Source: Arctic95D-9 sp035967665 (GTDB lineage Bacteria > Verrucomicrobiota > Verrucomicrobiia > Verrucomicrobiales > DEV007). Taken from it: 64,000 nt of DNA. The notes below the pieces were generated by a model. That model saw nothing but the letters and a program-made list of their open reading frames with translations, ran no database searches and was not told the origin of the DNA. Positions within the stretch are counted from its first letter, which is position 1; each line of letters begins with the position of its first letter. The position numbers and the translations under genes are program-made. Shown here one piece after another: positions 44,816 through 53,244 of this stretch. The stretch covers positions 147,766 to 211,765 of the forward strand of contig JAYWLB010000120.1 of assembly GCA_035967665.1 (NCBI GenBank). The letters are read 5' to 3'.

Positions 44816-46999
44816 TCAGTGGTTTAGAACGAATTCAGCGGAATTCACGAGCGACCAGATTAAATCTTCAATCTTCTCTCTCGGCGCGGTTGCTTCTTTG
44901 CCCAGATGATTCAAGGCGATCCGTTTTTCATCATCTGCGGGGGAGCGGGAAAAGAGGCGAAGGTATATCTGTCCGACTGAATCTTCGGGGGACATTTTTT
45001 CCAGTTCGCTCACCCAGGGATTTTCCCCCGCGAACTTTTTCTGAAGGACCTTTGAGTTCATGAGGTGCAGCGCCTGAACGACGCTGCCGCCGGGATCGCG
45101 TTCGAGGGGAGGTGCTGCGCTTGAGTTTGGGCGGCCGAAAGCGTCGAGGAAGTCGTTCGGGAGAAGGTGATTCCATTGCTGCATCGCGGGGCTGTCATTG
45201 GGGAGGCCCTGGAGTTTTTCCGGATCCCCGGTGATGGTCGAAAGGGTATCGAGAAGGACTTCTGCCGGCAATCGGCGCCGGTAGCTGCGGGAGAAATTCC
45301 GGATGTCAGCCGCGTTGTGTTCATTCGGCGTCGAACTCTGCTGATAGAGCCGACTGTTCAGGATCGTCGCGATTGTGTGCTTCTGGTCGTATCCGTGCTC
45401 GATGAAATCCCTCGCGAGCCAGTCGAGGAGCGGCTCGTTCACAGCGGGGTTCGATTCCCGGAAGTCATCGACGGGATCGACGAGCCCTTTTCCAAGCAGC
45501 TCGGCCCAGATTCGGTTGACCATAGCGCGGGCGAAATAGGGATTTTCGGGTTTCGTGATCCAGTCCGCGAGGATGGAGCGGGGATCTTTATCGCCGGTGT
45601 CTCCATACTCGGTTCCGTCGGGAGCACGGGGTTTCATGACCGCTTCGGAGACGGGGTGTTTCACGGTGCCGCCGGGTTCAAACCACCAGAACTCAGGCTC
45701 TCCTGAAATCGGAGCGGAGATACCCTGGCCTTTCCGTTTCATCGATCCGAAAAAGGCGGCCATCGAGTAGTAATCATCCTGACTCCATTTTTCCGAGGGG
45801 TGGTGATGACATTTTGCGCAATTGAGCCGGACCCCGAGGAAAACCTGACTGATAAATTCAGCCATGTCGGCGGGTTCGCGTTTGTCCCGAATCACGGCGA
45901 CGGGTCCATACTGGTGGGTGCTGCCGGAAGCGCTGAGCAACTCGGTGACGAACTCATCCCAGGGTGTGTTGACCTGAAACTTCCGCCGGATCCAGTCGTC
46001 GAGGAGGTAGACGGGCTTCACTCCGACGCGCTGTGTGTTGGGTCGGAGGAGGTCTCCCCACTTCGTTGCCCAGTAGTTGGCGTAGTCGAATCTGTTTTCC
46101 TCACTGAGCAGAGCGGTGACGAGTTTTGAGCGTTTGTCAGGGTCTTTGCTCTCGAGGAAGTTTTTCGTTTCTTCAACGGTGGGGATGCGGCCGATCGCAT
46201 CGAGTGTCGCGCGGCGGATAAACTCGGAGTCGGTGCAGGGAGCGGAGGGGAAAAGTCCGAGCTCGCGGAATCGCGCGTAGGCAAATTCGTCGATTTTGTT
46301 GTTCGCTTTCAGTGCCGTGTATTCGCTTTCCGGGAGGAGCTGGTCAGGTGGGATGACGACGCGAACGGCCGCGACCTGATCGACGTAGCGGACGATGACA
46401 CTGTTCTCGCCGGGGACTTCGCCGGCGGTGATCTTCCCATGGTGGTCGACGGTTGCGAAAGCCGCGTCATTGGAGGTGAACTCGCAGAGATCAGTCACGT
46501 CACGTTTCGTTCCGTCGGTGTAGGCGACGGTCACTTTGATGGGGCGGGTTTCGCCCTTTTTGAAACTCAGGGCCGGAGGATCAATCGTGATCCCGGTTGG
46601 TTCTGTTTCGTTCGGAATCGTGCGGAGAGCTCCTTCTGCAATCCACTGACGAATGACCCGGTAGGATTCTGAATCGACCTCGAATCGCTTTTCACCTTCG
46701 TGGGGAATCTGGTTCGTGGCCTTGAGTAAAATCAGGGAATGATCGGGGGAGGCGGGGAAGATGCGCCGTCCTTTCGCATCGAAAACAATTTCGCGATAAT
46801 CGGAATCGGGATCGAAAGAGAAGATGGAAAGCTGGAACCCGTTTTGCCCGTCCGATTTTGCATGACAGGCACCGGCAACGCATCCCGCTTTTGTGATCAC
46901 GGGAAGGACATCATTGGTGAACGAAACCGTGGGATCTCCCTCAGCGGATACGGTCGCGGCGGCGAGAGCCATTGCGGTGATTGTTAGAAATCTATTCAC
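44816..46999 (-). CDS. DUF1549/DUF1553 protein with Ig-like domain and cytochrome-like CxxxxCH site
   Basis: A 727-residue exported protein (signal residues 1-19). N-terminal cysteines C40 and C45-H46 lie in GCVAGACHAKSDGQNGF, a pattern seen in PSCyt-type proteins but with four residues between the cysteines rather than the two of a standard c-type haem site. An Ig-like domain (BIG_2, about 130-215) precedes the DUF1549 block (FVTELLSASG, NCAKCHHHPSEKWSQ, where a CxxCH site lies) and the DUF1553 block (FARAMVNRIWAELLGKGLVDPVDDFR). Enzymatic role unknown. It overlaps the upstream gene by eight bases. Confidence 0.9.
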   Translation of the reverse strand: MNRFLTITAMALAAATVSAEGDPTVSFTNDVLPVITKAGCVAGACHAKSDGQNGFQLSIFSFDPDSDYREIVFDAKGRRIFPASPDHSLILLKATNQIPHEGEKRFEVDSESYRVIRQWIAEGALRTIPNETEPTGITIDPPALSFKKGETRPIKVTVAYTDGTKRDVTDLCEFTSNDAAFATVDHHGKITAGEVPGENSVIVRYVDQVAAVRVVIPPDQLLPESEYTALKANNKIDEFAYARFRELGLFPSAPCTDSEFIRRATLDAIGRIPTVEETKNFLESKDPDKRSKLVTALLSEENRFDYANYWATKWGDLLRPNTQRVGVKPVYLLDDWIRRKFQVNTPWDEFVTELLSASGSTHQYGPVAVIRDKREPADMAEFISQVFLGVRLNCAKCHHHPSEKWSQDDYYSMAAFFGSMKRKGQGISAPISGEPEFWWFEPGGTVKHPVSEAVMKPRAPDGTEYGDTGDKDPRSILADWITKPENPYFARAMVNRIWAELLGKGLVDPVDDFRESNPAVNEPLLDWLARDFIEHGYDQKHTIATILNSRLYQQSSTPNEHNAADIRNFSRSYRRRLPAEVLLDTLSTITGDPEKLQGLPNDSPAMQQWNHLLPNDFLDAFGRPNSSAAPPLERDPGGSVVQALHLMNSKVLQKKFAGENPWVSELEKMSPEDSVGQIYLRLFSRSPADDEKRIALNHLGKEATAPREKIEDLIWSLVNSAEFVLNH

Positions 47000-48440
47000 C
47001 GGTATTAGCGAGTTCGGGGTTACGGTTCGGGACTTCGACGGTCTGCTTCAACTTGCCGTTTTCATCCCAGAGGAAGATCTTGCCGTTTTCTCCGCCGGCG
47101 ACGAGCCACTGCTTCGCGGGGTGGACAGCCATTGCGAAAAGATTGGTTGAAACGGTGTCAAAACTCCGCTCCTTCGCACCGGTCGATCGCTGTTCCCCCT
47201 CGTGTTCTTTCAGCTCGGTAAAAGCGGCCGGTTTTCCGGATTCAAAAACAGAGAAGATACGATCGGTGTTCACCGCCTTGGCTTTTTCGGGGTCTTTCTC
47301 TTCAGTCTTCTTTTTCAAATTCGCGGGATCGCTTTTCCAGGAAAGGCCATAGACAGGGCCGGAACGGGAACTGGAAAAGGAGCCTGTCTTTTTGCCGGAT
47401 TCCAAATCCCAGACCTTGATTTCCTCGTCGTCGCCGCCGGTCGCGATCCGGTCATCCTCCGGAGAAAAGGAGGCGGCCAGAACGTATCCGGTATGACCTT
47501 CGAGTCGCGTCGTGATCTTGTGGGTCTGGCTGTCGCGTATCGTGACGAGTTTGTCCGACGAAGCGGTCGCGTAGAATTTTCCTGAGTGACTCCGCGAAAG
47601 AGCGTAGATGGAATCGAGGTGAGCGGTGTCGAAGGTCTTCACCTTTTTGGACTTCAGGTCGATTTCGTGAAGGCGACCGAGCTGGGAGGGAAGTGAGTCT
47701 GCAGCGAGAATGCGCGGCGGGGAATCGAGAAAGACGAGCGCGGTCTGGCGGCCGAGAAAGGGGGCTTCCAGTTTTTCGGGCGCTTTGGCCGGCTCTGCGA
47801 CCTTCCACAGGAGAAGCGAGCGAAAGCCGCCTGAAGCGAGTGTCTTGCCATCGTCGGAAAAGGTCAGTGACTGAACTGCGTCCGAATGTGCGGTGGAGCT
47901 GATCCTGAATTTCAATTCCCACGCTTCTTTTTTCTCATCCGGCTTTGTGATCGCATACCAGTCGATGCGGCTGCCCTGTCCGACCGCGAGAGTTTTGCCA
48001 TCAGGTGATATCGCCATGGCGAGAACCGGTGTGTAAGTGTCAGGCAATGCCGCCAACTTCACTTCACGTTTTTCGGGGAGCTGAAGCGACGCCCATTTCG
48101 CGGAATCCCATTTCGCGCCGTCATTGATCCATTTTTCGATCGCAAGAATTTCGCGGGGATCGAGTTGGGATTTTGGCGGCATGTGAGAATCGGCATCGGG
48201 GTAGAGCAGCTCGACGAGATAACTTTCAGCCGCTTTCCCCGGGACGATCGCCGCATCGGTGTCTCCGCCTTTGATGAGAGATTCCTGCGATTCAATGAGA
48301 AGGCCGCCCTTCTGCTTTGACTCGGAATGACAGCTCACGCATTCGCGGTTCAAAATCGCTAGGGGATCAGGGTCAACAGCGCTGCCCGATTGCACGAAGG
48401 CGGCAAACAAGAGCAGTGTGGTTCCTAATCCTTTCATCAA
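46992..48440 (-). CDS. PSCyt1-type c-cytochrome domain fused to WD40 propeller
   Basis: A 482-residue exported protein (signal residues 1-21). A c-type haem site C34-V-S-C37-H38 is at the head of a PSCyt1 domain (ECVSCHSESKQKGGLLIES, later SHMPPKSQLDPREILAIEKWI). WD40 repeats from about residue 130 to the end (for example EGHTGYVLAASFSPEDDRIATGGDDEEIKVWDLESG) form a propeller. First gene of the operon running down to 41860. Known in PVC bacteria with sulfatase and DUF1501 genes; what electrons or ligand it handles is unknown. Confidence 0.9.
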   Translation of the reverse strand: MMKGLGTTLLLFAAFVQSGSAVDPDPLAILNRECVSCHSESKQKGGLLIESQESLIKGGDTDAAIVPGKAAESYLVELLYPDADSHMPPKSQLDPREILAIEKWINDGAKWDSAKWASLQLPEKREVKLAALPDTYTPVLAMAISPDGKTLAVGQGSRIDWYAITKPDEKKEAWELKFRISSTAHSDAVQSLTFSDDGKTLASGGFRSLLLWKVAEPAKAPEKLEAPFLGRQTALVFLDSPPRILAADSLPSQLGRLHEIDLKSKKVKTFDTAHLDSIYALSRSHSGKFYATASSDKLVTIRDSQTHKITTRLEGHTGYVLAASFSPEDDRIATGGDDEEIKVWDLESGKKTGSFSSSRSGPVYGLSWKSDPANLKKKTEEKDPEKAKAVNTDRIFSVFESGKPAAFTELKEHEGEQRSTGAKERSFDTVSTNLFAMAVHPAKQWLVAGGENGKIFLWDENGKLKQTVEVPNRNPELANTGE

Positions 48441-48568
48441 GAGCCAGTTTTGTATTTTTCAGCCCTTTGGTCAACTGGCGTAAGCATGATGGCTCATGGC
48501 GGAGATGCGCCTCTCTTGAAGACCGCGCCTTGACCGGAGGGACTTGTGGTGAATGATTTAGGAGTGTT

Positions 48569-48847
48569 ATGAATCGTTCGGAATTTCAACGGCTTTTGAA
48601 TCAGGAGACAGCTGCACCGGCAGATTGTCTTCCTGAGAATTTTGCCGGGGAAATTCTCGCGAAGGGGAGGCGCCTGCGCCGGCTTCTGCGCCAGCATTGG
48701 AAATCGCTTGCTGTGGCCAGTTTCATTTCACTGTTGATCGCGATTGCTTTCGGACTGAGTGCTGCCCCTGCGGCTTCTCATGACTCGGTGCCTCCGCTGC
48801 TTCTTTTTCAAGGCAACCCTGACGGTTCTCCCTTTTCTTCACAATGA
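48569..48847 (+). CDS. CnrY-like small membrane protein (probable anti-sigma factor)
   Basis: A 92-residue protein with an Arg/Lys-rich cytoplasmic part and a single membrane segment at about residues 45-65. Start ATG 48569 is preceded by AGGAG at 48561-48565. Gene size, topology and position before a CnrX-like sensor and an ECF sigma factor match cnrY of Cupriavidus, whose product holds the sigma factor at the membrane until metal is sensed. Sequence similarity to CnrY is weak to my eye. It overlaps the CnrX-like gene by four bases (ATGA). Confidence 0.7.
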   Translation: MNRSEFQRLLNQETAAPADCLPENFAGEILAKGRRLRRLLRQHWKSLAVASFISLLIAIAFGLSAAPAASHDSVPPLLLFQGNPDGSPFSSQ

Positions 48848-49305
48848 CGCGGCTCCGATCCATTCTCTGGTCTCTCGGAACGGTCTGTCTCGCGGCAGTG
48901 GTTTCCTACTGGGTAGCTCGCGGGACTTTGAAGCGTTCCGAGGCACCCCCGGCGCACGAACATTCAGAGCAGGGGTTTCACGCCTGGTTGCATGAGAACC
49001 TGGCGATCACTCCGGAGCAGGAGGCTGTTCTGCATCCCCATGAAGTCGCTTTTGAGAAGGACCGCAATCAAATCCGTGCGGAGATTGAATCGTCGGGCCG
49101 CAAGCTGGCTGCCGCGATCCGTGCCTTTGATGCCGATTCAGCCGAAGTAACCGCAGCCCGCGAAGAACTTACGAAATGGCAGGGGGAATTGCAGGAGGCG
49201 ACCTTGAACCATTTTTTTGCAATGAAGGAGCATCTCACTGAGGAGCAGGGCGCGAAGCTCCTCGGGTGGACACACGACAGTATTGTGCATGGACATCACG
49301 ATTGA
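48844..49305 (+). CDS. CnrX/NccX-like periplasmic metal sensor
   Basis: A 153-residue membrane-anchored periplasmic protein (TM about 7-25) with a helical sensor domain of the Metal_resist family. Aligning it from memory with CnrX of Cupriavidus metallidurans, all Co/Ni ligands known there (H42, H46, E63, H119, M123) have counterparts: H46 and H50 in FHAWLHENL, E67 in PHEVAF, H123 and M127 in ATLNHFFAMKE. The C terminus is also His-rich (HGHHD). It should sense Ni, Co or a like metal and pass the signal to the CnrY-like anti-sigma factor. Its end overlaps the sigma-factor gene. Confidence 0.85.
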   Translation: MTRLRSILWSLGTVCLAAVVSYWVARGTLKRSEAPPAHEHSEQGFHAWLHENLAITPEQEAVLHPHEVAFEKDRNQIRAEIESSGRKLAAAIRAFDADSAEVTAAREELTKWQGELQEATLNHFFAMKEHLTEEQGAKLLGWTHDSIVHGHHD

Positions 49306-49912
49306 AGATTTTGAGTTCGGGAAGACCGGGCGCAGTGACCTGCTCTCGCGATCATTTTCGGAAGCTCATGACGACCGGCTCGTCAGCGCTGCTGCGGCCG
49401 GTGATGACGAGGCTTTTTGTCAGCTGGTGGAATTACACCAGGAACGCGTTTTCCATTTTTGCTTTCGCTGGCTCCAGAACAGCGAAGACGCACGGGAGGC
49501 TGCTCAGGACACCTTCATCCGCGTCTACGAGGCGATTCCGCGCTATGAGAAGCGCGGTAAATTCACGACCTGGCTCTACCGCATCGCCTTGAATCTCTGC
49601 CGCGATCATTTCAAATCAAAGGCGGCGCGCCAGCGAAGGGCTACTCAGTCCATCGGTGATGCCGAGGTCCCTTCGATCTGTCCGCTTGCCCGTCCCGACG
49701 AAACGGCGGCAAAGACAGATGAACATGCTCGCATGCAAAAGGAGATCATGGCGCTGCCGGACAAACTTCGTGCGGCAGTGGTGCTTTTTGCTCTTGAGGG
49801 CCTCAGCCAGAGCGATTGCGCCGCGGTTCTGAAGTGTTCGGTCCGTGCTGTTGAAGGCCGTCTCTATCGGGCTCGTGAGATTCTGAGAGTGGCGGGCGAG
49901 AACGAATCCTGA
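49289..49912 (+). CDS. ECF-family RNA polymerase sigma factor, CnrH-like in position
   Basis: A 207-residue sigma-70 family factor with region 2 (about residues 26-95: VELHQERVFHFCFRWLQNSEDAREAAQDTFIRVYEAI) and region 4 (about 140-195: LPDKLRAAVVLFALEGLSQSDCAAVLKCSVRAVEGRLYRAR). ATG 49289 is chosen over TTG 49283. It overlaps the CnrX-like gene by 17 bases, so sensor, anti-sigma and sigma factor are translated together. Regulated promoters should include those of metal uptake or efflux genes nearby. Confidence 0.9.
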   Translation: MDITIEDFEFGKTGRSDLLSRSFSEAHDDRLVSAAAAGDDEAFCQLVELHQERVFHFCFRWLQNSEDAREAAQDTFIRVYEAIPRYEKRGKFTTWLYRIALNLCRDHFKSKAARQRRATQSIGDAEVPSICPLARPDETAAKTDEHARMQKEIMALPDKLRAAVVLFALEGLSQSDCAAVLKCSVRAVEGRLYRAREILRVAGENES

Positions 49913-49996
49913 TTTTTTCTCTTTTTTTGTGGGGTGGCGAGTGGATTTGTCGTTCCAACCTGATGTGGGAGCCGTTTTGTCTCTCATATCAGTCCC

Positions 49997-50923
49997 ATGA
50001 GAATCCCGCTTTTGACTCCTTTCATCCTTTTGATTTGTTCCGCGTTCCTCGCTGGATGCGGTGATGTCCCGCAGGCGAATGCGGAGGAAAAGTCTCCGGA
50101 GCGGATTCTCCGGGTTTTCTGCTCGAACTACCCTCTCTTCTATTTTACGGAGCGAATCGGCGGGGACTTTGTGGTTGCGGAGTTTCCTGTTCCACCGGAT
50201 ACAGACCCGGCCTTCTGGAAGCCTTCGGAAAAAGATCTCATCGCGATGCAATCGGCGGGTCTACTCGTCACGAACGGAGCGACTTATGAAAAATGGATTG
50301 CGACAGTGAGCATGCCGCAAAGCCGAATTGTCGACACCTCGAAGTCTTTTAAAGGGGAGTATATCGCGAGCAAATACACGCTCGTTCATACCCACGGTGG
50401 CGGTGAGGCACACTCTCATGCGGGGACCGAGTTTTCCACATGGCTGGATTTTCAGCAGGCGATCTGGCAGGCTGAGGAAGTTCGCGATGCCCTGACTCGT
50501 TTCATTCCGGAAAAGGCTGCTGCATTCGAGGAGAGCTTTCACCAGCTCGCGATCGATCTTGAGAAGCTTCATCTCGACTTCGCCTTTGTCGGTTCGGCGA
50601 TTGATTTGCACCCGCTTGTCGCGTCGCATCCCGTCTATTCCTATTTCTCGAGACGTTACAAATTGAACATCGAATCGGTCCATTGGGAGCCCGAAACCGT
50701 TCCTGATGAGGCGGCACTGGGTGAACTGAAAGCGTTACTTAAAAACCACCCCGCAAAATGGATGATATGGGAAGGGGAGCCGGTTCCTGAGTCGGTAGCT
50801 CTCCTCAAGGAATTGGGTTTGGAAAGTGTCGTTATTAACCCCTGCGGTAACCGTCCCGAATCAGGGGACTTTCTTTCTGCCATGAAGCAGAACCTTGCGA
50901 ACCTGAGGAAAATCAGCCTCTGA
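49997..50923 (+). CDS. Metal-binding lipoprotein of the ZnuA/cluster 9 family with altered ligands
   Basis: A 308-residue lipoprotein (lipobox L18-A-G-C21) of the SbpA/ZnuA metal-binding family. The C-terminal His-containing segment ASHPVYSYFSRRYKL (residues 209-223) is typical. The first metal ligand, His in DPHxYxP, is replaced: D70-P-A-F-W-K-P76. The second, in the DPHxWLDP segment, is also missing (FSTWLDFQQA, 146-155). A His-rich loop lies between (HTHGGGEAHSHAG, 131-143). No permease or ATPase is adjacent, so it may not work as an ABC-transporter partner; instead it may deliver metal to the receptor encoded next. Confidence 0.85.
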   Translation: MRIPLLTPFILLICSAFLAGCGDVPQANAEEKSPERILRVFCSNYPLFYFTERIGGDFVVAEFPVPPDTDPAFWKPSEKDLIAMQSAGLLVTNGATYEKWIATVSMPQSRIVDTSKSFKGEYIASKYTLVHTHGGGEAHSHAGTEFSTWLDFQQAIWQAEEVRDALTRFIPEKAAAFEESFHQLAIDLEKLHLDFAFVGSAIDLHPLVASHPVYSYFSRRYKLNIESVHWEPETVPDEAALGELKALLKNHPAKWMIWEGEPVPESVALLKELGLESVVINPCGNRPESGDFLSAMKQNLANLRKISL

Positions 50924-50963
50924 GTGAGTCCGGATCCAGTCTTTCCATCCTATTTTCTATTTT

Positions 50964-53171
50964 ATGAATCGTTTCTTTTACACGTCCTCGTGCGCCCTTT
51001 TGTTAAGTGGTCTCCTTCAGGCTCAAGAGCTCGAAACGGCGGAAACTTCTCCCGCCATTCTTGATGATGCGGTGCCTCAGGCTCAGGTTTCAACAGCCGA
51101 CGTGAGCACTCTCGAAGCCACCGTGGTTTCCTCGACACCAACACCCCCGCGATCTGCTCCGACCCGTTCGGTTACCGGTGTTTCCGCTCCGACGGTGACG
51201 AATTTTGAAGCGGTGGTGTCTCCGGGAAAAGCGGAGGATCTCATCGCGATCGCTCCCAGTGCTTCGAGTGGCCGGGCCAGCAGCGCGGAGCTGATGGATC
51301 GTCCTTTTTTGCGGCGCGGCGAGCTGCTGGAGGTGGTGCCCGGTATGATCGTGACGCAGCATAGCGGAGGCGGTAAGGCGAATCAGTACTTCCTGCGGGG
51401 ATTCAACCTCGATCACGGGACGGATTTTGCCATTTTCGTCGACAACATGCCGGTGAACAATCGCAGCCACGGTCACGGTCAGGGGTATGCAGACATCAAC
51501 TTCCTGATTCCCGAACTGGTAGAGGAGCTCGAGTATGTCAAAGGGCCCTACTTTTCGAGATTCGGAGATTTCAGCACTGCCGGCGCGGCGCGGTTTCGTC
51601 TTTACCGTGAGCTTCCACAGGGGGTTGCTTCGTTCACGATTGGAACCGATAATTTCTATCGCGGGTTGCTCGCCGATTCGGTTGAGGCCGGTGATGGCAT
51701 CGCAACCTTCGCCCTCGAATACAACTACTACGACGGCCCCTGGGCGATGCCGGATGAGCTCAATCGCTGGAATGGTTTCTTCCGCTATGTGATCGGTGAT
51801 GAGGATGATTTTGCGTCGATCACTTTGATGGGATTTGACTCGACCTGGAATGCAACCGATCAGGTTCCCGAGCGGCTTATCAACAACGGGTCGATTGATC
51901 GTCTCGGGTTCGTTGATCCCAGCGTCGGAGGCGATTCTTATCGATTCAGCCTTTCTGCCGATTTCAGAAAAACCGGAGATTCCGGTATCACCGTCGGTTC
52001 TGTTTATGCGGGGAAATATCAGCTCGATCTCTTTTCAAACTTCACCCTTTTCCTCGATGATCCTGTCAACGGGGATCAGTTCAATCAATACGATGACCGC
52101 TGGTTTGCCGGCGCGGCGATTGACCACACCTTTGACGAATTCACGTTTCTGGATCGCGAATCAACCCTTTCGGTCGGCCTGCAGACCCATCACGATTTTA
52201 TCAATGATATAGGTCTCTACAAAACAAGTCAGCGGCAGCGTCTTTCCACAGTGAGAGAAGATGAAATTTACGAAGCGAGCTTTTCCGCCTATTCCAATCT
52301 CGAGGTGCCGTGGACTGATTGGCTGCGCACCCAGGCGGGAATCAGGGGGGATCTCTACCACTTCGATGTCGATGCAAAATCCCTCGCCGCGAACTCCGGG
52401 TCAGAATGGGACGGGATTGTCAGTCCGAAGGCCGGCATCGTTCTCGGTCCATGGAATGAAACGGAATTCTATTTGAACGGTGGATTTGGATTCCACAGCA
52501 ACGACGCCCGTGGTGTCACAATTACGCAGGATCCGCTCACTGGCGATCCGCTTTCTGAAATCCCCGCGTTGGTCAGAACCAAAGGCGCTGAGGTCGGCGT
52601 TCGCACTCAAATCATCCCGAACCTGACCTCCAGTTTGGCGCTCTGGTATCTGGAGAGCGAATCCGAGCTGGTCTACGTTGGTGACGCCGGAAATATCGAG
52701 GCCGGTGGCGCCAGCGAGCGCTACGGAATCGAGTGGTCGAACTACTGGAAGCCGGAGGATTGGCTCACGATCGACACCGAGTTTACAGTGACGGAAGGGC
52801 AGTTTGTTGAAACAGGCGAAGAGATTGAAAATTCCGTTCCGATGTCCTTTTCCGGGGGGATTACCTATGGGAACGCTTCGGGACCGTTCGCTTCGATCCG
52901 GGCCCGCTACTTTTCCCCGAGACCTCTCAACGGCGATGGAAGTGTTGAATCGAAGGATGCTCTCCAGATCAATTCACGCCTCGGGTATCGTGTCGAAGGC
53001 GACTGGGAAATCGCACTCGAGTTTATCAATCTGCTCGATTCGAACGACAACGACGTCGAGTATTTCTACACCTCCCGTCTTCCGGGCGAAGCGGCTGTGG
53101 GAATCGACGATACGCACTTGCACCCCTACGAGCCACGCCAGGTTCGCGTCAGTGTGACAAAGCACTGGTAG
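50964..53171 (+). CDS. TonB-dependent outer-membrane receptor, probably for metal
   Basis: A 735-residue receptor: signal peptide (1-20), plug domain (about 75-215) with GELLEVVPGMIVTQHSGGGKANQYFLRGFNLDHGTDF and the His-rich loop NNRSHGHGQGYADIN (171-185), and a beta-barrel to the C-terminal Trp (KHW). It lies 40 bases after the ZnuA-like lipoprotein and behind the CnrYXH-like system; the His-rich plug fits a metal or metal-chelate substrate. Transport needs a TonB-ExbBD complex encoded elsewhere. An inverted repeat follows its stop. Confidence 0.92.
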   Translation: MNRFFYTSSCALLLSGLLQAQELETAETSPAILDDAVPQAQVSTADVSTLEATVVSSTPTPPRSAPTRSVTGVSAPTVTNFEAVVSPGKAEDLIAIAPSASSGRASSAELMDRPFLRRGELLEVVPGMIVTQHSGGGKANQYFLRGFNLDHGTDFAIFVDNMPVNNRSHGHGQGYADINFLIPELVEELEYVKGPYFSRFGDFSTAGAARFRLYRELPQGVASFTIGTDNFYRGLLADSVEAGDGIATFALEYNYYDGPWAMPDELNRWNGFFRYVIGDEDDFASITLMGFDSTWNATDQVPERLINNGSIDRLGFVDPSVGGDSYRFSLSADFRKTGDSGITVGSVYAGKYQLDLFSNFTLFLDDPVNGDQFNQYDDRWFAGAAIDHTFDEFTFLDRESTLSVGLQTHHDFINDIGLYKTSQRQRLSTVREDEIYEASFSAYSNLEVPWTDWLRTQAGIRGDLYHFDVDAKSLAANSGSEWDGIVSPKAGIVLGPWNETEFYLNGGFGFHSNDARGVTITQDPLTGDPLSEIPALVRTKGAEVGVRTQIIPNLTSSLALWYLESESELVYVGDAGNIEAGGASERYGIEWSNYWKPEDWLTIDTEFTVTEGQFVETGEEIENSVPMSFSGGITYGNASGPFASIRARYFSPRPLNGDGSVESKDALQINSRLGYRVEGDWEIALEFINLLDSNDNDVEYFYTSRLPGEAAVGIDDTHLHPYEPRQVRVSVTKHW

Positions 53172-53194
53172 GTCGCGGGGGCCGTTTGCTCAAA

Positions 53195-53220
53195 CAGGCG
53201 CCTTGCGAGGAAGGTGCCTG
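53195..53220 (+). terminator. Hairpin after the TonB-receptor gene
   Basis: CAGGCGCCTT (53195-53204) and AAGGTGCCTG (53211-53220) pair with one mismatch around a six-base loop. It starts 24 bases after the receptor stop and ends before the ribosome binding site of the next gene. No T-run follows, so termination may be incomplete or Rho-assisted. Confidence 0.45.
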
Positions 53221-53244
53221 CAACGATAGTCGGGAGGAAGACTC

